A DNA stretch of 64,000 nucleotides from a virus. The stretch covers positions 62,001 to 126,000 of IMG/VR virus record IMGVR_UViG_3300010883_000001. The stretch is one strand, 5' to 3'. The position numbers and the translations under genes were made by a program. Shown piece by piece: positions 8,198 to 16,885 of the stretch (the stretch's first letter is position 1; each line of letters starts with the position of its first letter). The notes under the pieces are model-generated. The model worked only from the letters and a program-made list of their open reading frames with translations, was not told the DNA's origin and did not search any database.

Positions 8198-10372
8198 ATG
8201 TCAGTATCGAGAACACAATTGCGTTTCCAGCAAATCACGGGTTCAATACCCTCTGATGTCCTATCAAAAGTCGCAAATAAAGATTCAATAGCAATAACAT
8301 CAGTATCAGGAACGATTGATCATTTAGCATCAGCGATAAAGAGACTACACGGTTTTACGGCCTTTACCGGTAATGATCCAGGTAGTTTTAATACCAATGT
8401 ATATATATCGGGCAGTTTAATTGATTTAAATCAAGCGGCAACCGTTCAGACTGCGGCCGGTGACCTAACGATCAAATCTGCTGCTGCTAGTGTTAACATA
8501 CAAGGGGTTGAAGCTGCTGCAAATGCCATTTATTTAAATGCATCAAATGCCGCCGGCGGTGTTGATGTAGATGCCGGCACCGGTGGTGTTGCAATAGACA
8601 CAACGGGAGTGTTCTCAATTAATGGTGCCGATGACTCTGACATTACAGTCAGCACAGCGGCCAAAGATCTCGCACTCACTGTCTCTGGTGGCGGTGCACA
8701 GGTCCTCCAGTTGAACTCAGCCGGTACGGGTGCAGACGCAATTGATGTAAATGCAACGGCGGGGGGTATCGACGTTGATGCAGCTGGGGCAATTGCTATT
8801 GATTCAAGCGCGGGTACAATTACAGTTGGTGGAAACGACATAGATCAAAATATTAATGTTGGTACTGACGGTGTCAGGGCAATCGGCATCGGAACCATAA
8901 GCGGTACAGGCGGAGTTCCTTCAACTTCAGTAACCGCAGCTGCTGTTGTTATAGATATTGATGGTGGTGCAACGGGTGTTACGATTGATGCTCTTGATGC
9001 TGGTACAATCGGTATAGGAACCAGCGCAAATGCCGCATCAGATACATCGGCAATTAATATAGGTACGTCCGCAACCGCGAGAACAATAACGGTTGGTAAT
9101 GCTGCGTCGACAAAGGTTGATGTTAACGCGTTGATAATAGAACTTGATTCCGCAGGGACGTTTATCCTTGATGCTGTCTCGACGGCAACGATGGGAGCTA
9201 CGGCATTTGATATTGATGCAGATGGTGGCGCAGGCTCGGGTACAGTGGCTATAGATACAAATGACACAACAAATGGTGTGACAATCGGTACGGCAAACGC
9301 TAACGTACCGATATCAATTGGTAATGCTATATCAGAAGTTACTGTCAATGATAACCTAACTGTTACAGGCGATCTAACCGTTAACGGTGCAACGACGACT
9401 GTCGATACAACAAATTTATTAGTTGAAGATCCAGTCGTTGCGCTAGCAATGAATGCCGGTTCACAAAATCAGAATGGTGGAATAGCAATACTCTCTGGTT
9501 CAACAGATAGTGATTTGGTTTTAGGCCGGGTCGCTAATGATACTTGGGGCGTGGGTAAAAAGGCAACGCTTAAAGCTGAGGTAGTGACGTTAGCTGATAT
9601 GACATTAGTTAATATGCGAGCTAGCAGATTTGAGGTTGATACCGCATCAGATTACATTGACGTCTCAACAGATCTTACATTGGTCGCCGCAGCAGATATA
9701 CTATTAGATCCGGCCGGTGCGGAAGTGAAGGCAGACGCGAGTATCATACCAAATTCTGACAATGCCCGAGACCTAGGTATGGAGGACAATGGGGTAAGCA
9801 GGAGATGGAGAGATGGCTACTTCTCCAGGAACCTATTTGTCTCAGGTGCTTTGGCCTCCAGAGGTTCTACATTACATATAACAGCATCAACATCCGCCGG
9901 TGCCCAAATAACTTTTGGTGATGGTTATTCTGGTGTTGAAGGTATGGGCGGAGGAAATAACGGTAGGATTAAGCTGGCAGGGTCAGGTGAATATACTGAG
10001 TTTATAAGTGCCTTTACTAACACAACAACTATAATTGGTGCAATTAATTCTTTGGCTGCCGGAGTATCAGTGAAGTTTAGTGGGTCTGTCGGAAACGTAA
10101 ACATAATACCTCAAGGGTCTGACCCAGGTACTGCACCAGTTGTTAGAAATACCCAGGTTCACGTAAAGGATATGACACTTGACCAGGTAGATTTAGGAAA
10201 GGTATCAGATAGTAATACGCATGTTTACTTAAATGGCTCAATGTTGATGTCAGGCTCAGCCGCCCTAGTTACTGCCGGTGTACATGCAGACTATGTAGTA
10301 ATAGGGTCTGGTAGTATTAAGTTTGGTTTTCAACTAGAACAGGACGACGTTATCTCAGTTATAAAGTCATAA
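8198..10372 (+). CDS. Repetitive tail-fibre-like protein (724 aa)
   Basis: A Gly/Ala/Asp/Thr-rich protein built largely of short beta repeats of the form G-G-V-D-V-D-A-G-T-G-G-V-A-I-D, as in phage fibre shafts. N-terminal 50 residues: Q-L-R-F-Q-Q-I-T-G-S-I followed by a helix D-H-L-A-S-A-I-K-R-L-H-G, matching the start of the 1070-residue protein downstream. Middle: TTVDTTNLLVEDP (about residue 400), also shared with that protein. C-terminus: the common V-x-L-N-G-x-M-L-M-S-G-S, F-x-F-x-L-x-x-D-D module. It is probably a trimeric fibre; receptor specificity cannot be read. Confidence 0.7.
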   Translation: MSVSRTQLRFQQITGSIPSDVLSKVANKDSIAITSVSGTIDHLASAIKRLHGFTAFTGNDPGSFNTNVYISGSLIDLNQAATVQTAAGDLTIKSAAASVNIQGVEAAANAIYLNASNAAGGVDVDAGTGGVAIDTTGVFSINGADDSDITVSTAAKDLALTVSGGGAQVLQLNSAGTGADAIDVNATAGGIDVDAAGAIAIDSSAGTITVGGNDIDQNINVGTDGVRAIGIGTISGTGGVPSTSVTAAAVVIDIDGGATGVTIDALDAGTIGIGTSANAASDTSAINIGTSATARTITVGNAASTKVDVNALIIELDSAGTFILDAVSTATMGATAFDIDADGGAGSGTVAIDTNDTTNGVTIGTANANVPISIGNAISEVTVNDNLTVTGDLTVNGATTTVDTTNLLVEDPVVALAMNAGSQNQNGGIAILSGSTDSDLVLGRVANDTWGVGKKATLKAEVVTLADMTLVNMRASRFEVDTASDYIDVSTDLTLVAAADILLDPAGAEVKADASIIPNSDNARDLGMEDNGVSRRWRDGYFSRNLFVSGALASRGSTLHITASTSAGAQITFGDGYSGVEGMGGGNNGRIKLAGSGEYTEFISAFTNTTTIIGAINSLAAGVSVKFSGSVGNVNIIPQGSDPGTAPVVRNTQVHVKDMTLDQVDLGKVSDSNTHVYLNGSMLMSGSAALVTAGVHADYVVIGSGSIKFGFQLEQDDVISVIKS

Positions 10373-10510
10373 AATATGTCAAAAACAGTTTGGACTATAT
10401 ACTTACCCACGTTAATACACTTTTCAACAATGTAGGTTTCATACCTTTATTTCTTTTCAATATTTCTTTTCAATTAATTTCCAAGCAAATTTTATACTTA
10501 AATCGATGAT

Positions 10511-10537
10511 TTGTCATAAGTTTGACGTGTATATAAT
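10511..10537 (+). promoter_or_regulatory. Possible sigma-70-type promoter before the 1070-aa fibre gene
   Basis: TTGTCA (10511-10516) and TATAAT (10532-10537) are separated by 15 bases, shorter than the usual 17, so this is tentative. It would give a leader of about 165 bases containing the GTCGG/CCGAC hairpin and the ATTTC repeats. Confidence 0.35.
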
Positions 10538-10610
10538 ACGAGTGTAATATATTTAATATTGTCGGCGCAAACCGACTTTATTCCGACATTCGTTTGTTAA
10601 ATTTAGACAA

Positions 10611-10672
10611 CATTTCGATAATTTCATTTCATTTCAATAATTTCATTTCAATATAATTTCATTTCATTTCGT
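10611..10672 (+). repeat. ATTTC pentamer repeat tract
   Basis: Nine ATTTC pentamers occur within about 62 bases, in groups of two or three separated by AATA or ATA. An earlier TTTCTTTTCAATA-type stretch (10450-10485) is similar. The tract would be an unstructured U/C-rich mRNA leader; it might also be a protein binding site. No known element was matched. Confidence 0.7.
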
Positions 10673-10708
10673 TCTACATGTCTAAAAAAACGGAGGAATA
10701 AAAAAGAT

Positions 10709-13700
10709 ATGGGAGAATTAAGAAATCAATTAAGCCTAAAGCAACTTTCCGGATCATTCGGAAACGCTAGGGGTAAAATAAGATCAGATATATCAAAGGC
10801 ATCTGCTTCGGCAGCGACTATCGCATTGTCTGGATCTAATAATAAGGGAGATTTAGCTGGGCTCTTGAGTCACATGGCATCAGCTATTAAACGAATAAAT
10901 GGTGGCTCTGACTTTGCAACCGTCGGAGGTGGTGTCCTTTCAGGATCAACTTACGAGATAAACGCTTCTGGAGACATTACTTTTAATGCCGATGGGGGTG
11001 ATATTAAGTTTGAAGACGGTTCACAGGCAGCCATGACCATTAAGATGGACTCTACTGCTGGTGATGCTGCGTTCCTTGATGCTGGTGATACGGAAATATT
11101 CCGCATTGACGGTTCTGCTAATTCACTTTTAATGGCGAACAATCTTAAGATTGAGCTAGGACACTCTGATGAGTATGTATATGGTGACGGAACTGATATT
11201 CACTTCGGTGTTGGATCTGGTGGTGATATTAATGTCCCGTCCAGTATCGGTGTTACTTTCGGTAACGACGGTGAGAAGATCGAAGGTGATGGTTCTGGGA
11301 TAACTGTTGCTGGTGGAACAATCACACTCGATTCAGAGGGTGACATCAACCTCAACGCGGGTGGCGCAGACGTTGTGTATCAGAGTGATACCCGTGAGTT
11401 CTTGAAAATCACCAGTGGTTCTGGTGTTGTTGATGTAAGCCTTGCCGGCGCATCAAGCTCAGCAGACCTTGTTTTCAAGGATTACGGCGGAACTGAGATA
11501 TTCAGGGTTGATTCATCCGCTGACTCACTTTTGATGTCTTCTACTAAGAAGATTGAGTTTGGTTCGGCCAATGCTTATATTCAGCATGATGGTACTGACC
11601 TTAAAATCGCCGATGATGCTGATGTTAATATCGTTCCTTCAGTCGATTTCTTGGTCGACGCTGGTGGATCGATCATATTGGATGCTCATGATGGAGATAT
11701 TGCGCTTAGAGATAGTGGTACTAATTACCTCGTATTGTCGCAGTCTGGCGGAAGCGCAATCTTAAGCTCATCTGTTCACAGTGAGGATATTCAGTTTCAT
11801 GGTAATAATGCGGCTGAAGTATTCAGGGTTGATGGATCTGCTAACTCACTCCTGATGGCTTCTGGCAAAGAGCTTCAGTTTGCAGACGATGGTGAGCACA
11901 TTTCAGGTGATGGATCTACTTTGAGCATTGTCTCAGAGGCAGGTTCAATCGCAGTTGGTGCAGCACTAACTGATGGTCAGACATTAAAGCTTGGTAAAAA
12001 CAGCGCCGTTGAGGTAATTATTGCACCGCATGGTACAGCTGGTAGCGAAAAGTACTCTGTTACTAATACTGCTGGTACTGCTGTTGATGCTATTTTGATT
12101 GACTCAACTGCTGGTGGTGTCACGCTGAAATCAGCTAATACTACTCATGGTGTGGTTATTGCTACAGCTACTTCAGGTGTTCCAGTTTCGATTGGTCATA
12201 CAACATCTGAAACTACTGTTAATGATAACCTTAATGTCACCGGCGATCTTGAGGTTGACGGATCACTTTTGATTAAGGGTTCCACAACAACCGTTGATAC
12301 AACCAATATGCATGTTGAAGATCCCTTGATGCTTCTAGGTTCAGGATCTACATCAGCAGGTGATAGAGGTATTGTTCTGAAGACCGCTGCCGCTACTGGT
12401 AAGGTAATGTTCTGGGATAACTCAGCATCTACTTTTACGTTTGGTAGTACAACTACAGCAGGTGATCTATTAGGTACATCAACAACGATTACGACATCTT
12501 CATTGGATCAAGTTCGTGTTGGTAAGCTTTCATTTGAAGAAGGTAGATCATACCTAGATACTAATGCTGATGGTAATGCGGTCACCATGACTGCAGGATC
12601 AACTTTCACTGTTGATGCTGCTACTGACATTGTTCTTGACGCAGCTGGTGGTGATATTGATTTTAAGGTAGATGGAACTGCAATGTTGCAGTTTACTAGT
12701 GGATCTTCCGTCGTTGAGATTCAAACAGGTGCAACTTACCAAGACCTTGTCTTCAAGGAAGACGGCGGTACCGAAGTTTTCCGCATGGATGCTTCAGCTG
12801 AGTCACTTTTGATGGCTTCGGGTAAAGAGCTTCAGTTCGCCGACTCCGGTGAGCACATTTCTGGCGATGGATCTACTTTGAGCATTGTCTCAGAAGCTGG
12901 TTCAATCGCAGCTGGTGCAGCACTAGCTGATGGTCAGACATTAAAGCTTGGTAAAAACGGCGCCGTTGAGGTAATTATTGCACCTCACGGCACACCCGCT
13001 AGCGAAAAGTACTCTGTTACTAATACTGCTGGTACTGCGGTATCTGATACTGCTGCTGCTGTGCAGGTTACTGCTACTGTTGGTGCGGTTACGTTGGCTT
13101 CTGGTGTTGCTGATGCAGCTGCTATTCGTCTCAAGGCGACAAACGCTGCTGGTGGTATTGATATGGATGCAGGAACAGGAACGATCGCTCTTGATGCTGG
13201 TGGAATCTCCTTAGATTCAGCTGGTGTTGCTGCGAACTTTACTGTTGCTTCTGATGGTGCTGGTGAAGATCTCACGATCGAAGTGACTGGTGCTACAAAT
13301 TCGTCAGTGGTGATTAAGTCTTCTGGTACAAGTAATGATGCTATTAGTATCGCAACTTCTGCTGGTGGTATGGACCTTACTGTTGCTGGTGCAGCTGCAG
13401 GTGAAGATCTGGACATTTCATCTAATAGTTCGGTTAATGTAACCTCTACTGAAGATGCAACTGATTCAATTAAGTTTGAAGGGTTGGGATACTCATTTAA
13501 TTCAGGTGACTTGGATGATACATATGCATTTAATGATGCACCACTGACCCTGGCATCGATCGGCTCAGCTGATAGTATGGTATCCATGACAAACAAGCTT
13601 GGTAACATGGATCGTACAAAGGCTGCGTTTGATGGTTTAAACTGGAATGGTGGTAAGGTTATTACTACTAAGACGAGAACAAAGAAAACACACCGCATGG

Positions 13701-13921
13701 CGCATGCGGTTTCGTCTGGTGGAACCGTCACTGTCTCTGGTTCTGTACACGATCTTGGTGAACATGAAGGAAATGTTGACGTGTTTTTGAACGGTCAATT
13801 GATACTCACTGGATCCAGTGCGGTAAATGGTGATTATGCGTTGTCATTAACTAATACCGCTGTTGTCAAATTCTATTTTGCCTTGGAGAAGGAAGATACA
13901 GTTACAGTCATAACTGGCTAA
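10709..13921 (+). CDS. Repetitive tail-fibre-like protein (1070 aa)
   Basis: The longest Gly/Ala/Ser/Asp-rich shaft protein in the window. Residues 1-60 match the 724-residue protein (Q-L-S-L-K-Q-L-S-G-S-F; M-A-S-A-I-K-R-I-N-G). The body has repeats such as EVFRVDGSANSLLMASGKEL, and two near-identical stretches of about 75 residues (about 382-458 and 701-776) reading LQFAD-GEHISGDGSTL. The section TTVDTTNMHVEDP (about 528) is shared with the 724-residue protein. The C-terminus holds the V-D-V-F-L-N-G-Q-L-I-L-T-G-S module. Codon use is more regular and GC-richer than the neighbours. A strong terminator follows. It is probably a major host-recognition or shaft fibre. Confidence 0.72.
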   Translation: MGELRNQLSLKQLSGSFGNARGKIRSDISKASASAATIALSGSNNKGDLAGLLSHMASAIKRINGGSDFATVGGGVLSGSTYEINASGDITFNADGGDIKFEDGSQAAMTIKMDSTAGDAAFLDAGDTEIFRIDGSANSLLMANNLKIELGHSDEYVYGDGTDIHFGVGSGGDINVPSSIGVTFGNDGEKIEGDGSGITVAGGTITLDSEGDINLNAGGADVVYQSDTREFLKITSGSGVVDVSLAGASSSADLVFKDYGGTEIFRVDSSADSLLMSSTKKIEFGSANAYIQHDGTDLKIADDADVNIVPSVDFLVDAGGSIILDAHDGDIALRDSGTNYLVLSQSGGSAILSSSVHSEDIQFHGNNAAEVFRVDGSANSLLMASGKELQFADDGEHISGDGSTLSIVSEAGSIAVGAALTDGQTLKLGKNSAVEVIIAPHGTAGSEKYSVTNTAGTAVDAILIDSTAGGVTLKSANTTHGVVIATATSGVPVSIGHTTSETTVNDNLNVTGDLEVDGSLLIKGSTTTVDTTNMHVEDPLMLLGSGSTSAGDRGIVLKTAAATGKVMFWDNSASTFTFGSTTTAGDLLGTSTTITTSSLDQVRVGKLSFEEGRSYLDTNADGNAVTMTAGSTFTVDAATDIVLDAAGGDIDFKVDGTAMLQFTSGSSVVEIQTGATYQDLVFKEDGGTEVFRMDASAESLLMASGKELQFADSGEHISGDGSTLSIVSEAGSIAAGAALADGQTLKLGKNGAVEVIIAPHGTPASEKYSVTNTAGTAVSDTAAAVQVTATVGAVTLASGVADAAAIRLKATNAAGGIDMDAGTGTIALDAGGISLDSAGVAANFTVASDGAGEDLTIEVTGATNSSVVIKSSGTSNDAISIATSAGGMDLTVAGAAAGEDLDISSNSSVNVTSTEDATDSIKFEGLGYSFNSGDLDDTYAFNDAPLTLASIGSADSMVSMTNKLGNMDRTKAAFDGLNWNGGKVITTKTRTKKTHRMAHAVSSGGTVTVSGSVHDLGEHEGNVDVFLNGQLILTGSSAVNGDYALSLTNTAVVKFYFALEKEDTVTVITG
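11852..12083 (+). repeat. Internal coding repeat, copy 1
   Basis: About 230 bases within the 1070-residue fibre gene that recur with only a few changes at 12809-13038. The DNA-level identity, including synonymous sites, implies a recent duplication or gene conversion. Confidence 0.8.
12809..13038 (+). repeat. Internal coding repeat, copy 2
   Basis: Second copy of the 11852-12083 stretch. Differences include GTTGGTGCAGCACTAACT versus GCTGGTGCAGCACTAGCT. After it the two copies diverge completely. Confidence 0.8.
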
Positions 13922-13945
13922 TATTTTTTATTAGTCAACTTTTTG

Positions 13946-13978
13946 CCCCCCCGGCTTGCCGGGGGGGTTTCTTTTTTT
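13946..13978 (+). terminator. Strong intrinsic terminator after the fibre block
   Basis: A perfect 10-base-pair stem (CCCCCCCGGC / GCCGGGGGGG) with a TT apex is followed by TTTCTTTTTTT. It lies 25 bases after the stop of the 1070-residue fibre gene. It is by far the clearest rho-independent terminator in the window and separates the fibre block from the genes that follow. Confidence 0.93.
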
Positions 13979-14037
13979 ATATTCATTGATATTTTTATAT
14001 TATCTAGTGTTAGATTATCTTTGTTTTTGGAGAGATT

Positions 14038-14520
14038 ATGGATATTGAAAATTTAGTAAGTAATATTAATTCGCTTTGTGATTCCGAAGGTAAGAATTCA
14101 ATGCGCCGCGCAGCTGAGTTGAAGGAACAGGTTAAGGCTGCCGATTCAATCTGTGGCGCAATATCTACTCGCCTTCGTCAAATTTCTACTAATATAAACA
14201 AGGATGCAACACCAGAACAACAGTTGGGATTTGTTCTAGAACAAATGGGGACATTAGATCAGGCCTTACGCGCTGAACCAACAAATTTAAGGATGCAGTT
14301 TGCACGTTCTCAGGCTGATCATGATACATGGGCTAGGGCAAATAAACTAGTAACAGAACTAATAGAAACGTTACATAGAAAAGAAGAAAAAGTTGCACAG
14401 CTTGCCGAAAAGATAACGTCAGGTGAGCTTGATCCAAATGCTCGCCGTAAACCAGGCCAACGCCCTGAATCACTTAAGAATGTTAGGGCAGCGCAGAAAA
14501 TCTTAAAGGAAGAACCATAG
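14038..14520 (+). CDS. Hypothetical helical protein (160 aa)
   Basis: Preceded by GGAGAG 6 bases before ATG. Almost entirely helical and charged, with heptad-like stretches (QVKAADSICGAISTRLRQIS; LVTELIETLHRKEEKVAQLAEKI) suggesting a coiled coil, and a Pro/Arg-rich tail around 135-150. It starts a run of four overlapping genes. The position next to fibres suggests a small virion or assembly protein; I do not recognise the family. Confidence 0.6.
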   Translation: MDIENLVSNINSLCDSEGKNSMRRAAELKEQVKAADSICGAISTRLRQISTNINKDATPEQQLGFVLEQMGTLDQALRAEPTNLRMQFARSQADHDTWARANKLVTELIETLHRKEEKVAQLAEKITSGELDPNARRKPGQRPESLKNVRAAQKILKEEP

Positions 14521-14999
14521 TGGCTATAAAGCTTTTAAAAAATGTCAATTTTGGTAGTTCAAAAGGTGGTTTAGGCACGGTCGGTTTCACGCTAGTGGGG
14601 TATGGAGGCGAGACCGTCACAGGAAGATCAACTACCGGTGTGCATGAGGTTGGCACATCCACAGGAATATACGCAGCGCCAATAACATTTTCTTCATTAT
14701 TCAGTGGTTCAATACTCTGGGATACTGGTGAGGCAGCTTTACTCGCGGTATATGCGACTGAGGAATATAACCAAACCGAGGACAAGCTTAATTTTATAAA
14801 AGGCATTTCCGGAGGAAGATGGAAGCTTGATCAGACCACAAAACAAATGGTTTTTTACGATGATGATAATACGACCATTGTTGCGAGATTTAGTATGTAT
14901 AACTCATCTAAAAATTCATCAGTAGACTCTGTTCATCAAAGAGTAAGAAATGATGAGAATACTGATGGTGCAGTATTAATAGGAAACGTTGATCCATAA
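14520..14999 (+). CDS. Hypothetical, probably structural (159 aa)
   Basis: GTG start overlapping the previous stop (TAGTG). Beta-rich with Gly/Thr/Ser-rich N-terminus and a C-terminal charged part (FYDDDNTTIVARF, then VHQRVRNDENTDG). Some small phage tail or neck proteins end in a similar FxMYN/NxxR pattern, but I cannot name a family. It is coupled to the next gene by a TAATG overlap. Confidence 0.55.
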   Translation: MAIKLLKNVNFGSSKGGLGTVGFTLVGYGGETVTGRSTTGVHEVGTSTGIYAAPITFSSLFSGSILWDTGEAALLAVYATEEYNQTEDKLNFIKGISGGRWKLDQTTKQMVFYDDDNTTIVARFSMYNSSKNSSVDSVHQRVRNDENTDGAVLIGNVDP

Positions 15000-15379
15000 T
15001 GGCTATAACTTCTCCCATAGTAACTCAGGGTTTTGGCCCAAATGTCGACGGCGGAATGATCATTACTATGGGTTTTGGTGGTTTTATAGCTGCTGTTAAG
15101 GAAGTGGCTGAAGATATTATTCGTGCTGCTGGAAAAGCTGCAAGAAGAATAATACCGGATGTTTTATACTCAATAAAGGCATCTCTTATAGAGGTTAATG
15201 GAGAAGAATTATCATATCCAATAGTGGGCTCCGTTAGTAAAATGGCAAAGGTGGATGAATCACCCCTTAGGGGGATAATTACTTTTGTATCTTCTTCAGT
15301 AAGACAGGTGAGTAAACCAATACTTATTGAAGCGAGGCCTCTATTTATTAAGTATTTTAGACCCGGTACAAAAGATTAG
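14999..15379 (+). CDS. Hypothetical protein (126 aa)
   Basis: Starts with a Gly/Ile/Thr-rich hydrophobic stretch (about residues 1-30: V-T-Q-G-F-G-P and G-G-F-I-A-A-V), followed by basic helices (AAGKAARRIIPDVLYSIKAS) and a beta C-terminus. Start and stop overlap the gene before it. Hydrophobic glycine-rich N-termini of this sort occur in small phage tail proteins; the assignment is a guess. Confidence 0.5.
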   Translation: MAITSPIVTQGFGPNVDGGMIITMGFGGFIAAVKEVAEDIIRAAGKAARRIIPDVLYSIKASLIEVNGEELSYPIVGSVSKMAKVDESPLRGIITFVSSSVRQVSKPILIEARPLFIKYFRPGTKD

Positions 15380-15394
15380 TTTGGAGTTTATAAA

Positions 15395-15853
15395 TTGAGT
15401 GATTTTGATCTGATATTAGACGATGAAAATGAGTTGAAATTTGCCGTGACAATTGAAGGCGCAGAACAAGGAAGTCCAACGGCCAGGCTTCATATATCTA
15501 CCAATAAGGGATATGATCTTGTTTTTGAGGGTGAAAGATCTTCGGACGGTGAGTTATCAGTTGTTGTTCCCCCCCTCAAAGGCGTAATAGCTGAAGGAAG
15601 TTATTCTGCAGAGCTTGAAGTCATTATAGATGAACGGGTTTTTAAGCCACTCACAATGACGACTAATTTTAAGCGTGCCATCAAGGTGGAGGCTGCCGTA
15701 AAGACAATAATACAATCCAGACAGCCGAGTGTTTCTGCATCCTTATTGACGGAGGAGCCTAGGGAGGTGTCTTCGGTTAAGAAAAAAGTAGAAAAGAAAC
15801 CTGTCAAGAAATCAGCTAGTTTAGATGATATATTGAAGGAGCTGTCCAAATGA
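15395..15853 (+). CDS. Hypothetical Ig-like/beta protein with Lys-rich tail (152 aa)
   Basis: TTG start chosen because GGAG is about 8 bases upstream. Residues 1-100 alternate beta strands typical of a small sandwich domain (LKFAVTIEG, YSAELEVII, PLTMTTNFKRAI). Residues 115-152 are Lys-rich and end in a helix (SASLDDILKELSK), like a flexible linker plus docking helix. It overlaps the following membrane protein by 4 bases. Confidence 0.55.
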   Translation: MSDFDLILDDENELKFAVTIEGAEQGSPTARLHISTNKGYDLVFEGERSSDGELSVVVPPLKGVIAEGSYSAELEVIIDERVFKPLTMTTNFKRAIKVEAAVKTIIQSRQPSVSASLLTEEPREVSSVKKKVEKKPVKKSASLDDILKELSK

Positions 15854-16116
15854 TAGAAGCAATTATTTATAGTTTGGCTGGTTTTTATCTCTTAGGCTGT
15901 GCAACGACTGCTGGGTTAGCGTTGATTGGGCATTCTTTTTCTTGCTGGGTATTAAAGAACGTAGTTAGGGGGAGTAAGCAGTCTGAGGTTAAGATATTAT
16001 CGTGTAAGTTGAAGGTTAGATCAAGGGATTCTTTAAGACGATGTTATTTGTGGCCGCTATGGGTTATAGTTTCAATAAAAATATTGTTTGAAAAAGAAAA
16101 CTTAATTGATCAATGA
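15850..16116 (+). CDS. Small membrane protein (88 aa)
   Basis: Two hydrophobic segments: residues about 4-35 (I-I-Y-S-L-A-G-F-Y-L-L-G-C and following) and about 66-78 (LWPLWVIVSIKIL), with a basic connecting loop (KNVVRGSKQSEVK, SRDSLRRC). It overlaps both neighbours. No family is recognised; an inner-membrane protein made during infection is the simplest reading. Confidence 0.55.
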   Translation: MIEAIIYSLAGFYLLGCATTAGLALIGHSFSCWVLKNVVRGSKQSEVKILSCKLKVRSRDSLRRCYLWPLWVIVSIKILFEKENLIDQ

Positions 16117-16885
16117 AAGAAAAATACGTTCTGCATCACGCCTACTAAAATATTCCCTCTCAGAGCTCAGGGATACAAAAAATCAGTTTGATACATATAA
16201 TGAAGACTTTTTAAGTGCTGTTGACCATGCTCGTAGAAACTTAAAAAAAGAAACCCGCGATTACGAGAAATTTAAAGAGCAGTCTGGATCTAGTGGTTCT
16301 ACTGAGCCGGCGGACAAGAATAAAGTTAAAGAGGAGACTATCAAGAAGGACAAGGAAGATCCCATCACGGAGACTGTCAATGATATGGATAGCCTTAAGT
16401 CAACAGTTGATCCGGTATATAGAAAATTATATAAAAAAATAGCGATGAAGACACATCCTGATAGAATGAAAACAATGTCGTGGTTGGAAGATTATGAAAA
16501 AGATGCGTTGGTTTCAATATTCCAGGAGGCAAGATCTTCATTAGAGAATGCTGATAAAAATGGATTGCTATGTTCTGCATGTGAAGTTGATATTGATCTA
16601 ATGCAGGTAGGGTTTAATGAAGATGATCTTTTACGTAGATTACAGAAGCAGGCAAAAAAATCAAGTGAAAATTTAAATAGCATATCAAGAAACTATATCT
16701 GGTCATGGGGTGAGACAAAAGATATAGTTACAAAGACGAAAATATTACAGGCATATATGCAACATTTAGGGTACCCTCAAATACCCGAGAGTCTTCTACG
16801 CGATGTTATTGATACATATCGTGACTCCACAGGCCGATCACGAAGAAAAGTTGGAAAAAGACCAAAAAGATTAATTAGACGTTGA
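16106..16885 (+). CDS. J-domain-containing protein (259 aa)
   Basis: A J-domain sits in the middle (about 95-165): P-V-Y-R-K-L-Y-K-K-I-A-M-K-T-H-P-D-R, with the HPD tripeptide at 117-119 that stimulates DnaK ATPase, followed by a longer helix III than usual. Upstream is a charged coiled coil with an acidic/basic linker (50-95). Downstream a region ends in strongly basic SRRKVGKRPKRLIRR. There is no zinc finger or C-terminal substrate-binding domain, so it is a specialised co-chaperone, possibly recruiting host DnaK to a phage complex. The TTG start at 16106 overlaps the previous gene; no ATG is available further in without losing helix I of the N-terminus. Confidence 0.75.
   Translation: MINERKIRSASRLLKYSLSELRDTKNQFDTYNEDFLSAVDHARRNLKKETRDYEKFKEQSGSSGSTEPADKNKVKEETIKKDKEDPITETVNDMDSLKSTVDPVYRKLYKKIAMKTHPDRMKTMSWLEDYEKDALVSIFQEARSSLENADKNGLLCSACEVDIDLMQVGFNEDDLLRRLQKQAKKSSENLNSISRNYIWSWGETKDIVTKTKILQAYMQHLGYPQIPESLLRDVIDTYRDSTGRSRRKVGKRPKRLIRR

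Larger units (their letters stand above)
10373..10708 (+). other. 336-base intergenic leader between two fibre genes
   Basis: No open reading frame of note. It holds a possible promoter (10511-10537), a small hairpin with two alternative partners (10561-10590), a pyrimidine-rich ATTTC repeat tract (10611-10672) and a good ribosome site GGAGGA (10692-10697) for the next gene. It is the longest non-coding stretch in the window. Confidence 0.7.

Noticed and set aside
8530-9348. Long minus-strand open frames opposite the 724-residue fibre gene
   Set aside because: They arise from the Gly/Ala/Thr/Asp codon bias of the fibre on the + strand; no ribosome sites and low-complexity Ala/Val/Pro/Ser composition.
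10600-10680. ATTTC repeat tract as a CRISPR array or iteron origin
   Set aside because: Units are 5 bases with no spacers and no DnaA/iteron-like longer repeat; it is better described as a low-complexity leader.
12985-13731. 248-residue minus-strand open frame opposite the 1070-residue fibre gene
   Set aside because: Same shadow effect of a repetitive + strand gene; no supporting start signal or recognisable domain.
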